From Pseudotamlana agarivorans (lineage in GTDB: Bacteria > Bacteroidota > Bacteroidia > Flavobacteriales > Flavobacteriaceae): DNA of 64,000 bases. Both the position numbers and the translations under genes were made by a program. The notes under the pieces are model-generated. The model was not told where the DNA came from. It searched no databases and was given only the letters and a program-made list of their open reading frames with translations. Below, in pieces: positions 25,442-34,850 of the stretch. The stretch covers positions 186,001-250,000 of the forward strand of contig NZ_LXEI01000003.1 in NCBI RefSeq assembly GCF_001642835.1, in the 5' to 3' direction. Positions within the stretch are counted from its first letter, which is position 1; each line of letters opens with the position of its first letter.

Positions 25442-27220
25442 ATGCAGGTTATAAAACACATATACATTTTATTAATCGTATTTGCGACAAGTTTGGCTTC
25501 AGGTCAAAGCGTTGAGTTTGTCATGAAAACCAGCAAGCAAAAGTTAGGTATTAATGAGCGTTTGCGTGTAGATTTTGAAATGAATCAAGACGGCGATAAT
25601 TTTAATCCGCCAGATTTCTCAAATTTCACCGTAGTAGGAGGTCCTAATCAATCGGTTAGCAATTCCTGGGTAAACGGCGTAAGAACCTATAAAAAAACAT
25701 ACTCTTATTTTTTAGCGCCTAAGCAAAGAGGAACCTTTACAATTTCGCAGGCAAGTATCGTCATTCAAGGGAATGTATATAAAACGACTCCTCAAAAAAT
25801 TCAAGTTACAGCTGCTGTTGATATTCCTAAAGATCCAAACGACCCTAAATATTTAGCATCAGAAGGTGTGCACTTAGTTGCCGAAGTCGCCAAGGCAAAC
25901 CCGTATTTAAACGAAGCGATTACAGTCGTTTATAAGTTATATATTTCTCCTACCATAGGCGTAGATGGTATTAATGAAATTGACTCACCTAGGTATAACG
26001 ATTTTTGGAGTCAGGTTATCAATACACAAAATGAAAAGGTTCAAAATGGGACTTATAATGGTGAGAATTACAGATTTCTAGTTTATAAAAAAGCGGTTTT
26101 ATACCCTCAAAAAACAGGTGAATTAGAAATTGAACCATTAAGTTTAGATTTGTCACTTCGAGTGCCAACCAATCGTCGTGATATTTTTGGAAGCGTTTTA
26201 ATGTCGCGTGTAAACCGAACCATTTCTGCGGGAAGAAAAACCATTAAAGTGAAACCGCTTCCTGAAGAAGGAAAGCCTCAAGATTTTACAGGCGCCGTTG
26301 GGAGCTTTGAATTTAATGTTAGCGCGTCAAAAACCGAGTTGGACGCTACGGAGTCTTTGCAATTAAAAATTGCAGTTAAAGGAAACGGGAACCTTAAATT
26401 GTTTAAATTACCAAAAGTATCACTGCCAAGTTCTTTAGAGGTTTATGAGCCAGAACATAATGAGGATGTTCGAACCAGTTTATCAGGCATGCAAGGTAGT
26501 ATTTCCGACAGTTATACGGTGGTACCTCAATATAAAGGGAAATACCCTATTCCAAGTGTGTCGTTTTCTTATTTTGACATCAATACCAAAAGTTATAAAC
26601 GTTTGTCGTCTGAAGAGATTTTAATAAACGTGATGAATGGTCCTGCAAGTCATAGTGCATCAAGTAATAATCAAAGTACCACAAATGGTAATAAGCAAGC
26701 CTTAGTGCAAAGCGGCGATCATTTTGCTTTCATAAAAACTAAATCAGATTTTAGTGCTATTAAACAGGATTACTTCTTTAAAACCAATACATTTTGGACT
26801 TTATTATTGTTGCCATTTTTAGCGATTCCATTGGCTATTTTAATTAGAAATAAGAAGGCCGATAGAGATGCCGATGTTGAAGGAAATAAAATAAGAAAAG
26901 CGAATAGATTGGTTAAGAAATACTTGAGCAATGCTAAGAAGTCTTTAGGACAAAAAGAAGCCTTTTATATTGCTTTAGAGAAAGCCTTGCACAATTATTT
27001 AAAAGCGAAACTGCATATCGAAACCAGTGATATGAGTAAGGATAGAATCACAGATTTACTCAAAGACAAAAACGTCGAGCTTACTGTTGTTAATGACTTT
27101 ATTAGTATCATAGAACGTTGTGAGTTGGCGCGTTATACACCAATCGATATTGCTACCATGCAAGAGGATTTTGATAAAGCTGGTGCAGCCATTTCATTAA
27201 TTGATAAACAAGCCCGTTAA
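25442..27220 (+). CDS. batD: Aerotolerance protein BatD
   Basis: A 592-residue BatD-family protein. A signal peptide (ending SLASGQ) is followed by three to four immunoglobulin-like exported domains (QKLGINERLRVDFEMNQDGDNFNPPDFSNFTVVGGPNQS is the typical opening), a TM helix near 455-475 (TFWTLLLLPFLAIPLAILI) and a cytoplasmic helical tail. The ATG is at 25442, 31 bases after batC. The batE start codon follows its stop by a single base, indicating tight coupling. It probably anchors the vWA/TPR complex in the envelope. Confidence 0.92.
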   Translation: MQVIKHIYILLIVFATSLASGQSVEFVMKTSKQKLGINERLRVDFEMNQDGDNFNPPDFSNFTVVGGPNQSVSNSWVNGVRTYKKTYSYFLAPKQRGTFTISQASIVIQGNVYKTTPQKIQVTAAVDIPKDPNDPKYLASEGVHLVAEVAKANPYLNEAITVVYKLYISPTIGVDGINEIDSPRYNDFWSQVINTQNEKVQNGTYNGENYRFLVYKKAVLYPQKTGELEIEPLSLDLSLRVPTNRRDIFGSVLMSRVNRTISAGRKTIKVKPLPEEGKPQDFTGAVGSFEFNVSASKTELDATESLQLKIAVKGNGNLKLFKLPKVSLPSSLEVYEPEHNEDVRTSLSGMQGSISDSYTVVPQYKGKYPIPSVSFSYFDINTKSYKRLSSEEILINVMNGPASHSASSNNQSTTNGNKQALVQSGDHFAFIKTKSDFSAIKQDYFFKTNTFWTLLLLPFLAIPLAILIRNKKADRDADVEGNKIRKANRLVKKYLSNAKKSLGQKEAFYIALEKALHNYLKAKLHIETSDMSKDRITDLLKDKNVELTVVNDFISIIERCELARYTPIDIATMQEDFDKAGAAISLIDKQAR

Positions 27221-27221
27221 G

Positions 27222-27980
27222 ATGAAAAATATACTATATATAGTCTCTTTTTTACTAAGTTTTGGTCTTTTTGCTCAAAACCAGGCCTTGTTTGACAAAG
27301 CCAATGCCTATTATAATGATGGAAAATATGCAGAAGCCATAGATCAATATCAAGCCATTTTGGAAAGTGGCGTGCACTCGTCTGAGGTTTATTTTAATTT
27401 GGCCAATGCCAATTATAAACTAAATAACATCGCACCTAGTATTTACTACTACGAGAAGGCCTTGCTTTTAGATCCAACTGACCAGGATATTAAAAATAAT
27501 TTGGGTTACGCTAATAATATGACCATTGATGCTATTCCTGTGGTTCCTGAGGCAGGACTTTCAAAACTGATTCGGAATGTCACCAATAAACTGTCATTCG
27601 ATGGCTGGGCAATTACAGCTGTAAGTCTGGTGTTCATTTTTGTTATATTGTTTTTGGTTTATCATTTTTCATATGCAACGGGAATAAAACGTTTAATGTT
27701 TGTTTGTAGTCTAACGGCTTTGGTGCTTATGTTTATCAGTTTATCCTTGGCTTTTCATAAATATAATTTGGATAAAAAAGATAATCCAGCCATAATATTT
27801 GTTCAAGAGAGTAAAGTGAAAAGTACACCAAACGCAACAAGTGAGGAGGTTTTTAGACTTCATGAAGGTACCAAAGTTCAGGTTGAAGAAGCCTATAACG
27901 ATTGGTTGAAAATAAAAATAGCCGACGGAAAAACAGGATGGGTGCTTACTCAGGATCTTAAATTACTAAAGGATTTTTAA
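27222..27980 (+). CDS. batE: TPR and SH3-domain protein BatE
   Basis: A 252-residue protein with a signal peptide (MKNILYIVSFLLSFGLFAQ), two TPR motifs (ANAYYNDGKYAEAIDQYQAIL, YFNLANANYKLNNIAPSIYYYEKAL), two TM helices (about 135-155 and 165-185) and a C-terminal bacterial SH3 domain (VQVEEAYNDWLKIKIADGKTGWVLTQDL). The frame opens at a TTG inside batD. The ATG at 27222, one base after the batD stop, gives the proper signal peptide. It is the last gene of the operon. Confidence 0.92.
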   Translation: MKNILYIVSFLLSFGLFAQNQALFDKANAYYNDGKYAEAIDQYQAILESGVHSSEVYFNLANANYKLNNIAPSIYYYEKALLLDPTDQDIKNNLGYANNMTIDAIPVVPEAGLSKLIRNVTNKLSFDGWAITAVSLVFIFVILFLVYHFSYATGIKRLMFVCSLTALVLMFISLSLAFHKYNLDKKDNPAIIFVQESKVKSTPNATSEEVFRLHEGTKVQVEEAYNDWLKIKIADGKTGWVLTQDLKLLKDF

Positions 27981-28009
27981 ATCGATAAGGAATTGTAAGA
28001 TTTATATAT

Positions 28010-28017
28010 TATATTTG
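28010..28017 (+). promoter_or_regulatory. -7 box before the small SulP-linked gene
   Basis: TATATTTG, perfect match to TAnnTTTG, 23 bases before the ATG at 28040. No convincing -33 element is present. Confidence 0.4.
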
Positions 28018-28039
28018 AGAGTGTAAAAAAAACTAGTAA

Positions 28040-28342
28040 ATGTCAAGACATTTTGTTTCTATAGTGCTCTCTGTGATATTTTTGGGGTTCATTACAGCCC
28101 CAACCATAATTCAGTTAGTTGATGAATCTGTTGATATTTCATTTTTCTACTCTTATACTGAAGAAGAAGAAAAAGGTCCTACTAAAAATGTAAATAAAGA
28201 AATAGTAGTCCTTGGAGATTCAAATAATGAATCTGGTTTTCTTTTTAGTTCCAACGAAAATAATATGGGGTATGTTTTTAAAAACTACGCGAAACCTCCA
28301 ATTAATTTAGTATCTCCTCCTCCAGATTTTTACTTATTATAA
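28040..28342 (+). CDS. Small membrane-anchored protein upstream of the SulP transporter, unknown function
   Basis: A 100-residue protein with one N-terminal hydrophobic segment (FVSIVLSVIFLGFITAPTII, residues 5-24) that may be an uncleaved signal anchor, an acidic stretch (TEEEEKG) and a Pro-rich C-terminus (PPINLVSPPPDFYLL). It has a -7 box 23 bases upstream and lies 83 bases before the sulP gene. I recall similar short genes next to SulP transporters in other Flavobacteriaceae, which suggests an accessory role. I cannot name a family. Confidence 0.65.
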   Translation: MSRHFVSIVLSVIFLGFITAPTIIQLVDESVDISFFYSYTEEEEKGPTKNVNKEIVVLGDSNNESGFLFSSNENNMGYVFKNYAKPPINLVSPPPDFYLL

Positions 28343-28385
28343 TTATTTGTATGCAGACGATCAATTCCGTCTATTTTTTTAACAG

Positions 28386-28409
28386 CTTAAGCTGACTTTT
28401 CAGCTTGAG
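28386..28409 (+). other. Hairpin in the leader of the sulP gene
   Basis: CTTAAGCTGA pairs with TCAGCTTGAG (one G-U pair) around a four-base loop, 15 bases before the sulP ATG. It is not followed by a T run, so it is not a clear terminator. It may affect mRNA stability or translation. Confidence 0.4.
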
Positions 28410-28424
28410 ATAAATTATTATAGT

Positions 28425-30017
28425 ATGTTTAAATATATTAAAAATGACTTGCCAGCGAGTATAGTCGTATTCTTTGTTGCTTTACCATTGTGTTTGGGAA
28501 TCGCTTTAGCTAGTGGAGCTCCATTGTTTTCCGGTGTTATAGCAGGTATTGTAGGTGGTATTGTTGTAGGAGCGCTTAGTGGTTCTAAATTGGGTGTTAG
28601 TGGCCCCGCTGCAGGTTTGGCGGCTATTGTACTTACAGCTATTGGTTCCTTAGGGGGTTATCAAAACTTCTTATTAGCTGTTGTATTAGCCGGTATTATT
28701 CAAATGGTTTTCGGCGTTTTAAAGGCGGGTGTTATAGCGTATTATTTTCCGTCTTCCGTTATTAAAGGAATGCTCACAGGTATCGGAATCATTATTATTT
28801 TAAAACAAATACCACACTTTTTTGGCTACGATGCAGAACCTGAAGGCGCCGATAGTTTTATTGAAGCTTCGGGAGAAAATACTTTCTCTGCCATTTTTAA
28901 CGTATTCGACAACCTAATATTAGGATCCTTTATTATTGGTTTACTTGGTCTTGGGGTGATCTTGTTTTGGGATAATGTATTAGCTAAAAAGGCGAAGCTT
29001 TTTACCGTAATTCAAGGACCACTTGTTGCCGTGGTTTTGGGCATCATTTTTTATCTGTTAACCGCTTCAAACGAAACATTAGCGATATCAGATTCTCATT
29101 TAGTAAGTGTGCCAATTCCAGATGATATAAATTCATTTTTTGGCCAATTCAGCTTTCCAAGATTTGCAGCCATTACGAATGTAGAAATTTGGGTCGTAGC
29201 TTTTACAATTGCTTTAGTGGCTAGTTTAGAAACTTTATTATGCGTTGAAGCTACCGATAAATTAGACCCAGATAAAAATGTAACACCTACTAACCGTGAG
29301 CTGTTAGCTCAAGGTGCTGGAAATGTCATTTCTGGTTTAATTGGTGGTTTACCTATTACGCAAGTTATTGTTAGAAGTTCGGCAAACATTCAATCGGGAG
29401 GAAAAACGAAGATGTCCGCTATAATACATGGTTTCTTTTTATTAATTTCGGTTATCCTAATCCCTAATTTGTTAAACAAAATACCACTTTCTGTATTAGC
29501 GGCGATTTTACTAGTAGTAGGTTATAAATTAGCAAAACCGGGTTTATTTAAAAAAATGTATCAATTGGGATGGAAACAATTTGTACCTTTTATAGTAACT
29601 GTTGTTGGTATCGTTTTTACCGACCTACTTGTTGGTATAGCTTTAGGTTTACTAGTAGGCATTGTTGTTATATTACTAAAAAGTTACCAGAATTCTCACT
29701 TTTTACATATAGAGGATAAAAGTAATGGTAAGCATAGAATAAAAATGACCTTAGCCGAAGAAGTAACATTCTTTAATAAAGGTGCTATTTTAAAAGAACT
29801 AGATAGTTTGCCTCATGAAACTTATTTAGAACTAAATGTTTTAAAAACAAGGTATCTAGATCATGATGTTATTGAGATTTTAGATGATTTTTCACATAAA
29901 GCTAAAGAGCGAAATATTGATATTAAATTGGTTTCTAAACGCGGTGTAGTAGAGAATCCAAATAGTTTTGTAGAGTTTTTTAAAACTAAACCAAAATCAA
30001 CTATAAGTTTAAGTTAA
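28425..30017 (+). CDS. SulP-family anion (probable bicarbonate) transporter
   Basis: A 530-residue SulP transporter. Signature segments are DLPASIVVFFVALPLCLGIALASGAPLFSGVIAGIVGG at the N-terminus, SGPAAGLAAIV and LGGYQNFLLAVVLAG, about 10-12 TM helices, GLPITQVIVRSSANIQSGGKTKMSAIIHG, and a degenerate cytoplasmic STAS-like domain (about 430-530). The adjacent beta-carbonic anhydrase gene points to bicarbonate rather than sulfate, as proposed for such pairs in marine bacteria. This is inferred from context. Both genes are preceded by a small membrane protein gene. Confidence 0.88.
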   Translation: MFKYIKNDLPASIVVFFVALPLCLGIALASGAPLFSGVIAGIVGGIVVGALSGSKLGVSGPAAGLAAIVLTAIGSLGGYQNFLLAVVLAGIIQMVFGVLKAGVIAYYFPSSVIKGMLTGIGIIIILKQIPHFFGYDAEPEGADSFIEASGENTFSAIFNVFDNLILGSFIIGLLGLGVILFWDNVLAKKAKLFTVIQGPLVAVVLGIIFYLLTASNETLAISDSHLVSVPIPDDINSFFGQFSFPRFAAITNVEIWVVAFTIALVASLETLLCVEATDKLDPDKNVTPTNRELLAQGAGNVISGLIGGLPITQVIVRSSANIQSGGKTKMSAIIHGFFLLISVILIPNLLNKIPLSVLAAILLVVGYKLAKPGLFKKMYQLGWKQFVPFIVTVVGIVFTDLLVGIALGLLVGIVVILLKSYQNSHFLHIEDKSNGKHRIKMTLAEEVTFFNKGAILKELDSLPHETYLELNVLKTRYLDHDVIEILDDFSHKAKERNIDIKLVSKRGVVENPNSFVEFFKTKPKSTISLS

Positions 30018-30055
30018 CGAATTACGCGAGACGTAAAATAAATTAAAAACTAATT

Positions 30056-30685
30056 ATGAAAGCACATACACAAGAAACACAGGCCACGATGACTCCTGAC
30101 AAGTCATTACAATTTTTAAAGGAAGGGAATGTACGATTTCAAAATAATTTAAAATCAAACCGTAACCTTTTAGAGCAAGTAAACGATACACAAGATGGGC
30201 AATTCCCTTTTGCTACTATCCTAAGTTGTATAGATTCTAGAGTCTCTGCAGAGCTCGTTTTCGATCAAGGATTGGGAGATATTTTTAGTGTTCGTATTGC
30301 AGGGAATTTTGTTAATGAGGATATTCTAGGGAGTATGGAGTTTGCATGTAAACTAGCAGGAACCAAATTGATAGTTGTGTTAGGGCATACAAGTTGCGGA
30401 GCTATAAAAGGCGCTTGTGATCATGCGGAGCTAGGAAACCTAACTAAGTTATTAGAAAAAATAAAACCGGCTGTAAACGGTGTTAGCGAGCCTAAAGATG
30501 CTAGTTTAAGAACGTCAAAAAACAGCAACTTTGTAGATGAGGTTTCAAAAAAGAATGTGGAGTTGACTATTGAAAGAATTCACGCCGAAAGTCCTGTTCT
30601 ATCACAAATGGAGAAAGAAGGAGCTATTAAAATCATTGGTGCTATGTATGATATTAGTACAGGCGCTGTAGAGTTTTACTCCTAA
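30056..30685 (+). CDS. Beta-class carbonic anhydrase
   Basis: A 209-residue zinc enzyme interconverting CO2 and bicarbonate. Zinc ligands and catalytic dyad are visible: CIDSR (Cys, Asp, Arg) near residue 59, IAGNFVNEDILGSMEFACKLAGTKLIVVLGHTSCGAIKGAC with the His and Cys of GHTSCGA, and the closing GAMYDISTGAVEFYS. No signal peptide, so cytoplasmic. It lies 38 bases after sulP and is followed by a strong terminator. Together they would import and equilibrate inorganic carbon for anaplerotic carboxylation or pH control. Confidence 0.95.
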   Translation: MKAHTQETQATMTPDKSLQFLKEGNVRFQNNLKSNRNLLEQVNDTQDGQFPFATILSCIDSRVSAELVFDQGLGDIFSVRIAGNFVNEDILGSMEFACKLAGTKLIVVLGHTSCGAIKGACDHAELGNLTKLLEKIKPAVNGVSEPKDASLRTSKNSNFVDEVSKKNVELTIERIHAESPVLSQMEKEGAIKIIGAMYDISTGAVEFYS

Positions 30686-30761
30686 AATAAATAATTAGGG
30701 GTTTTAAGTTGATAATATTATCCTGAAGTAGAAGCCCTATATTTAATTAAATAACAAGTTT

Positions 30762-30793
30762 AAAAAGTCAATATTTTTATATTGACTTTTTTT
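30762..30793 (+). terminator. Terminator after the carbonic anhydrase gene
   Basis: AAAAAGTCAATAT pairs perfectly with ATATTGACTTTTT around a short T loop and runs into seven Ts. Usable in either direction; the facing cvpA gene ends at 30834. Confidence 0.85.
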
Positions 30794-30833
30794 ATTTCAA
30801 TGATTTATATTTTGAGTTAAATGACAAAAAATG

Positions 30834-31385
30834 CTAGGCCTCATCGTTAAGTATAGATTTTGTGCCTTCTTCAGTGTCATCTTCCTCTGAATTCAGTTTT
30901 TCAGTCTCATCTAAAACACTAGGATAAATTAAGGGCACAATAGATTTTACAGGCTCGTAAAGTAATGAATCTTCAATAGTTTCTGCATCCAAAAAGGTGA
31001 TGCTGTTATTCATGCGACTAAAGATATTAATTATAACACTAAGCATTAAAGCTATTTTTAGCGCTCCGAACACGCCTCCTAATAATTTATTTAAAATGCC
31101 TAAAGCAGCGAAGTCAGCGAGCTTAGTAAGGGCTTTTCCTGCCAGACCGATGGCCAATACGATAACAATAAAAGTGATGGCAAAGGCGGAAATTGTAATG
31201 GTGTGCTCTTCCCAACTGGTTAATTCTTTTAAGTATTCCGCGGCATAATTACTAAAGTGAATCGCGCCATAAACTCCTGCGATTAATGCGATTAATGAAG
31301 CAACTTCTACGAAGAGCCCTTTCATAAAACCGCGAACCAAGCCAAATAAGATTAAAGCTCCTAAAACAATATCAATAGCACCCAT
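30834..31385 (-). CDS. CvpA-family membrane protein
   Basis: A 183-residue inner-membrane protein with four TM helices and the family pattern MGAIDIVLGALILFGLVRGFMKGLFVEVASLIALIAGVYGA, GIAGKALTKLADFAALGILNKLLGGVFGALK and an acidic C-terminal tail (SEEDDTEEGTKS). CvpA was named for colicin V production; the general role may involve cell-envelope integrity or purine-linked expression. Single gene, convergent with the carbonic anhydrase gene across a terminator. Confidence 0.88.
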   Translation of the reverse strand: MGAIDIVLGALILFGLVRGFMKGLFVEVASLIALIAGVYGAIHFSNYAAEYLKELTSWEEHTITISAFAITFIVIVLAIGLAGKALTKLADFAALGILNKLLGGVFGALKIALMLSVIINIFSRMNNSITFLDAETIEDSLLYEPVKSIVPLIYPSVLDETEKLNSEEDDTEEGTKSILNDEA

Positions 31386-31464
31386 AAATGTTAATATTTT
31401 TGTAAATATAAAATAATTTCTGTCCTTTTTATGGTAGAAGAACTCAAGTATTCAAGCCATTCCG

Positions 31465-31472
31465 TAACTTTG
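31465..31472 (+). promoter_or_regulatory. -7 box upstream of the 118-residue protein gene
   Basis: TAACTTTG matches TAnnTTTG, 61 bases before the ATG at 31534. No clear -33 element was seen. Confidence 0.35.
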
Positions 31473-31533
31473 GCTGCAAAATCATAAGAGAGGTAAGTTT
31501 TTATTAAGCCTCATTGAAAAAACATAACAAGAG

Positions 31534-31890
31534 ATGTCAAGAGACGAACAATTAAAGGAGCGATGGAATATGGTAGTAACAAAATTGTCTGATCAATTTG
31601 CCGATGGAGACCCTTTAGATCTCGATGCGATTATTTATTTGATTGGTGTACAGGAGCTTGGGCAGTTAGATAGAACTTTTAAAAAAGACCAAAAGCTGGA
31701 CCTTATGCATATTGCCATTTGTAAACTTTTGGTGCCTTATGGCTATTACGAACTCGATTTTGTTGATGATGAAGGTTGGCCACACTATAAAACCCTTGAA
31801 AACTTACCACATTTAAAGGCTGGCGAGCAAAGCATTTTAATGAAGGAAGCCATTGTAAATTACTTTTTAGAAACCGAATATATCAATTAA
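31534..31890 (+). CDS. Conserved cytoplasmic protein, unknown function
   Basis: A 118-residue soluble protein (MSRDEQLKERWNMVVTKLSDQF..., ending KEAIVNYFLETEYIN), acidic and helical, with no membrane segment, signal or metal motif. It resembles proteins I have seen as conserved hypotheticals across Flavobacteriia, often near pheS, but no domain name with a function comes to mind. It precedes pheS by 160 bases, and a -7 box in that gap suggests separate transcription. Confidence 0.7.
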   Translation: MSRDEQLKERWNMVVTKLSDQFADGDPLDLDAIIYLIGVQELGQLDRTFKKDQKLDLMHIAICKLLVPYGYYELDFVDDEGWPHYKTLENLPHLKAGEQSILMKEAIVNYFLETEYIN

Positions 31891-32019
31891 AAATATTTGG
31901 GCGCCAGCTTGCCGGTTGGCAGGTTACCTAAAGGTCGGGCTTTTGGTTCTAATCTTTTTGTTCGGAGCTCTCAAAAAGGATTTCCTCTTTAATCCCTAAC
32001 GCAAATCGCGAAAAAGTAG

Positions 32020-32027
32020 TAAATTTG
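32020..32027 (+). promoter_or_regulatory. -7 box of the pheS promoter
   Basis: TAAATTTG, perfect -7 consensus, 22 bases before the pheS ATG. The -33 is weak. Confidence 0.45.
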
Positions 32028-32049
32028 CGTTCATTTTTGAAATGACGAT

Positions 32050-33069
32050 ATGATAGATAAGATAAAAGACCTAATTGCTGAAGCAGAAGCTTTTGAAGCT
32101 AAAACCAAGGAAGAGGTTGAAGCATTCCGTATTAAATACTTAGGAAAGAAAGGTTTATTAAACGACTTTTTTGCCGAATTTAAAAATGTTGCAAACGACC
32201 AGAAAAAGGAGTTTGGACAAACTATAAATGCGCTTAAAAAAACGGCCGAAGATAAAGTTAACGCTTTAAAGGACGCTCTTGAGAGCACCGAAGAAGTTAA
32301 AGGTGTTTACGGAGATTTATCACGTCCAGGTGAGCCTATTCATATTGGTGCACGTCATCCAATCTCTATTGTTAAAAATCAAATTATAGATATATTTTCA
32401 CGTATTGGATTTAACGTTAGTGAAGGGCCAGAGATTGAAGATGACTGGCATAACTTTACAGCTTTAAACTTGCCAGAGTATCATCCAGCACGTGACATGC
32501 AGGATACTTTTTTTATTCAAACCAATCCAGATATTTTATTACGTACACATACCAGTTCGGTACAGGTTCGTTACATGGAGAATAATAAACCGCCAATTCG
32601 TACTATTTCGCCAGGTCGTGTATATAGAAACGAAGCCATTTCGGCACGTTCGCACTGTTTTTTCCATCAAGTAGAAGGTTTATACATTGATAAAGACGTG
32701 AGTTTTGCCGATTTAAAACAAACACTTCAGCATTTCACAACGGAGATGTTTGGTAAGAGTAAAATTCGTTTACGTCCTTCGTATTTCCCGTTTACAGAAC
32801 CAAGCGCAGAAATAGATGTGTACTGGGGCTTAGAAACTGAAACTGATTATAAAATCACGAAAGGTACTGGGTGGTTAGAAATTGGAGGTTGTGGTATGGT
32901 AGATCCTAATGTATTGGAAAACTGTAATATTGATACAACAGAATATTCAGGTTTTGCTTTTGGTGTAGGGATTGATCGTATTGCGATGCTATTACACCAA
33001 ATAGGAGATATCAGGTTATTAAGTGAGAATGATGTACGTTTCCTAGAGCAATTTAAAAGCGCTCTATAA
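32050..33069 (+). CDS. pheS: Phenylalanyl-tRNA synthetase alpha subunit
   Basis: A 339-residue class II synthetase subunit. The N-terminal coiled coil (about 1-85) is followed by the catalytic core: GARHPISIVKNQIIDIFSRIGF, GPEIEDDWHNFTALNLPEYHPARDMQDTFF, LLRTHTSSVQVRYM, motif 2 (GRVYRNEAISARSHCFFHQVEGL), SYFPFTEPSAEIDVYW and motif 3 (GFAFGVGIDRIAMLLHQIGDIR). It pairs with PheT, whose gene is not in the window, so pheS and pheT are unlinked here. A strong hairpin terminator follows. Confidence 0.97.
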   Translation: MIDKIKDLIAEAEAFEAKTKEEVEAFRIKYLGKKGLLNDFFAEFKNVANDQKKEFGQTINALKKTAEDKVNALKDALESTEEVKGVYGDLSRPGEPIHIGARHPISIVKNQIIDIFSRIGFNVSEGPEIEDDWHNFTALNLPEYHPARDMQDTFFIQTNPDILLRTHTSSVQVRYMENNKPPIRTISPGRVYRNEAISARSHCFFHQVEGLYIDKDVSFADLKQTLQHFTTEMFGKSKIRLRPSYFPFTEPSAEIDVYWGLETETDYKITKGTGWLEIGGCGMVDPNVLENCNIDTTEYSGFAFGVGIDRIAMLLHQIGDIRLLSENDVRFLEQFKSAL

Positions 33070-33091
33070 ATAGAGTTCAATATATAACATT

Positions 33092-33130
33092 AAAAAGATC
33101 GTCTAAGTTTTAATTTAGACGATCTTTTTT
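33092..33130 (+). terminator. Bidirectional terminator between pheS and the OmpA-like gene
   Basis: AAAAAGATCGTCTAA and TTTAGACGATCTTTTTT form a stem of about 14 bp with A and T tails on both sides, serving the two convergent genes. Confidence 0.85.
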
Positions 33131-33153
33131 GTTTTAAAAAGCTATATAATGAG

Positions 33154-34728
33154 TTAATCTAATATCACAAACTCAATACGTCTATTGGCTTGTAAATCTT
33201 CTTTTGAACATTGGTCCTTACAGTCTATAATTGGCTGGGTTTCACCAAAACCATGAGCTTCTAAACGGTTTTCATCAATGTTTTTGCTAATTAAATATGC
33301 CACTGTGGATTGCGCTCGTTTTTTAGATAAAATTAGGTTGTATGCATCACTACCTTTATTATCGGTATGTGCATTAATGGATAACTTCATATCCGGATGG
33401 TCGTTTAGAATTTTAACAACCTTATTTAAGGTGACAAACGATTCTTCTTTAATGTTCCATTTGTCGAAATCGAAATAGATGTTTTCCAGCATAATTCTTG
33501 AATTCTCTATAATCGGCGCTACGGTTTGTAAAGGGATATCTTTTACATACACATATTTATCCTGTGGGTGATCTGAAGAAAAAAGCTCTTGAGAACTCTC
33601 AAAACCTTCTTTTACGGTTGTTATCGTATAATCTTCATTAGGCTCAACGGCAAATTTATAAGAACCATCAGCTGCGCTAATAGTTTTTGCAATTTCTAGT
33701 CCGTCATCATCAAACAAAGTGAGTTGAGCATTAGGAAGTTTTATTTGTGTTTCTGCATCTAAAACGGTTCCTGTTAAGGATTGTGTTACCTCAAAAATAG
33801 ATACGATATAAACATCATAGCTGCCTATGCCACCAGACTTATTGGAAGTCACATAACCACGTCTTTTGGTGGCTATAAAAAAGGCAATATCATCTGCCGA
33901 AGTATTGATTGTTGTTCCTAAGTTTATTGGGTTTCTAATACCTTTATTTGATAGTTTACTTCTAAATAGATCATAACCGCCTAGGTTATCATGACCCTTA
34001 GAGGCAAAAAATAAGTACTTATCGTCTAGAGATAAGGCGGGGTATTTTTCGTCTTTAGCTGTATTTACTTCACTACCTAAATTTTTCGGCGTATCTAATG
34101 TGCCATCAGGTTTAATATTAGACACATACAAATCGAAACCACCGTAGCCATCAGGATAGTTGGCAGCAAAATACAGCTTATTTCCAGCATGGTTTACAAA
34201 AGGGGTTTCAATAGAAACACCTGGTTTATTAATGCTTAAAGCTATTTCATTAATCCAGTTTCCATTTGAGTTTTCTTCTAAATCAGACTTATAGATTTTA
34301 TATTCTAAAGAATTATCGTGTGAGCTTCGGGTGAAATATACCGTTTGTTCATTTTTAGAAAAGCTAATTTGGTCTTCACTAAAATGCGTGTTTAATATAC
34401 GAGAGTACGAAAGTGGTCGGGTTATTAATCCTGTAGACTTATCGACATCTAAACAGTATAAATCTTTATGGGCCTCATGGGTTTTTGGGTCAATTTTTGA
34501 TAATCCACCTACCTTTCTAGAAGATACCATGATAAATTTCTTCTTAAAAAAACCAGAACCGATATCCGAAAATTCAGAATTTGAATATGTGGGTGAAATT
34601 TCAAAATGAAATCCGTTTTCACTTATAGATGTTGATTTTTTAGCGTTTTGTGTCTCATTGATATCTGAACCCTGGCTTAGGACTACATGTGTTACAATAA
34701 ACATGAGAAAACAAAGTGTCGATTTCAT
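33154..34728 (-). CDS. OmpA-family outer-membrane protein with WD40-like (PD40) repeats
   Basis: A 524-residue envelope protein. A signal peptide (MKSTLCFLMFIVTHVVLSQ) precedes a beta-propeller-like region with PD40-type units (NKLYFAANYPDGYGGFDLYVS, KYLFFASKGHDNLGGYDLFRS, KRRGYVTSNKSGGIGSYDVYI), a carboxypeptidase-regulatory-like Ig domain (LTGTVLDAETQIKLPNAQLTLFD) near 325-400, and a C-terminal peptidoglycan-binding OmpA domain (IYFDFDKWNIKEES, LSINAHTDNKGSDAYNLILSKKRAQSTVAYLI, NRRIEFVI). This layout is common in Bacteroidota. Usually such genes pair with a PorP/SprF-type protein, which is absent here. Confidence 0.9.
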   Translation of the reverse strand: MKSTLCFLMFIVTHVVLSQGSDINETQNAKKSTSISENGFHFEISPTYSNSEFSDIGSGFFKKKFIMVSSRKVGGLSKIDPKTHEAHKDLYCLDVDKSTGLITRPLSYSRILNTHFSEDQISFSKNEQTVYFTRSSHDNSLEYKIYKSDLEENSNGNWINEIALSINKPGVSIETPFVNHAGNKLYFAANYPDGYGGFDLYVSNIKPDGTLDTPKNLGSEVNTAKDEKYPALSLDDKYLFFASKGHDNLGGYDLFRSKLSNKGIRNPINLGTTINTSADDIAFFIATKRRGYVTSNKSGGIGSYDVYIVSIFEVTQSLTGTVLDAETQIKLPNAQLTLFDDDGLEIAKTISAADGSYKFAVEPNEDYTITTVKEGFESSQELFSSDHPQDKYVYVKDIPLQTVAPIIENSRIMLENIYFDFDKWNIKEESFVTLNKVVKILNDHPDMKLSINAHTDNKGSDAYNLILSKKRAQSTVAYLISKNIDENRLEAHGFGETQPIIDCKDQCSKEDLQANRRIEFVILD

Positions 34729-34850
34729 AGTAAAATGGTTAAGTTATTCGTTGGTCTCTTGTAAAGATAAACTAGTCGGATGTGATTATAATATCATATA
34801 GATTAAAAGACAGATAATTCGTTGTGAGCAACAAATATACAAGAAAAAGA

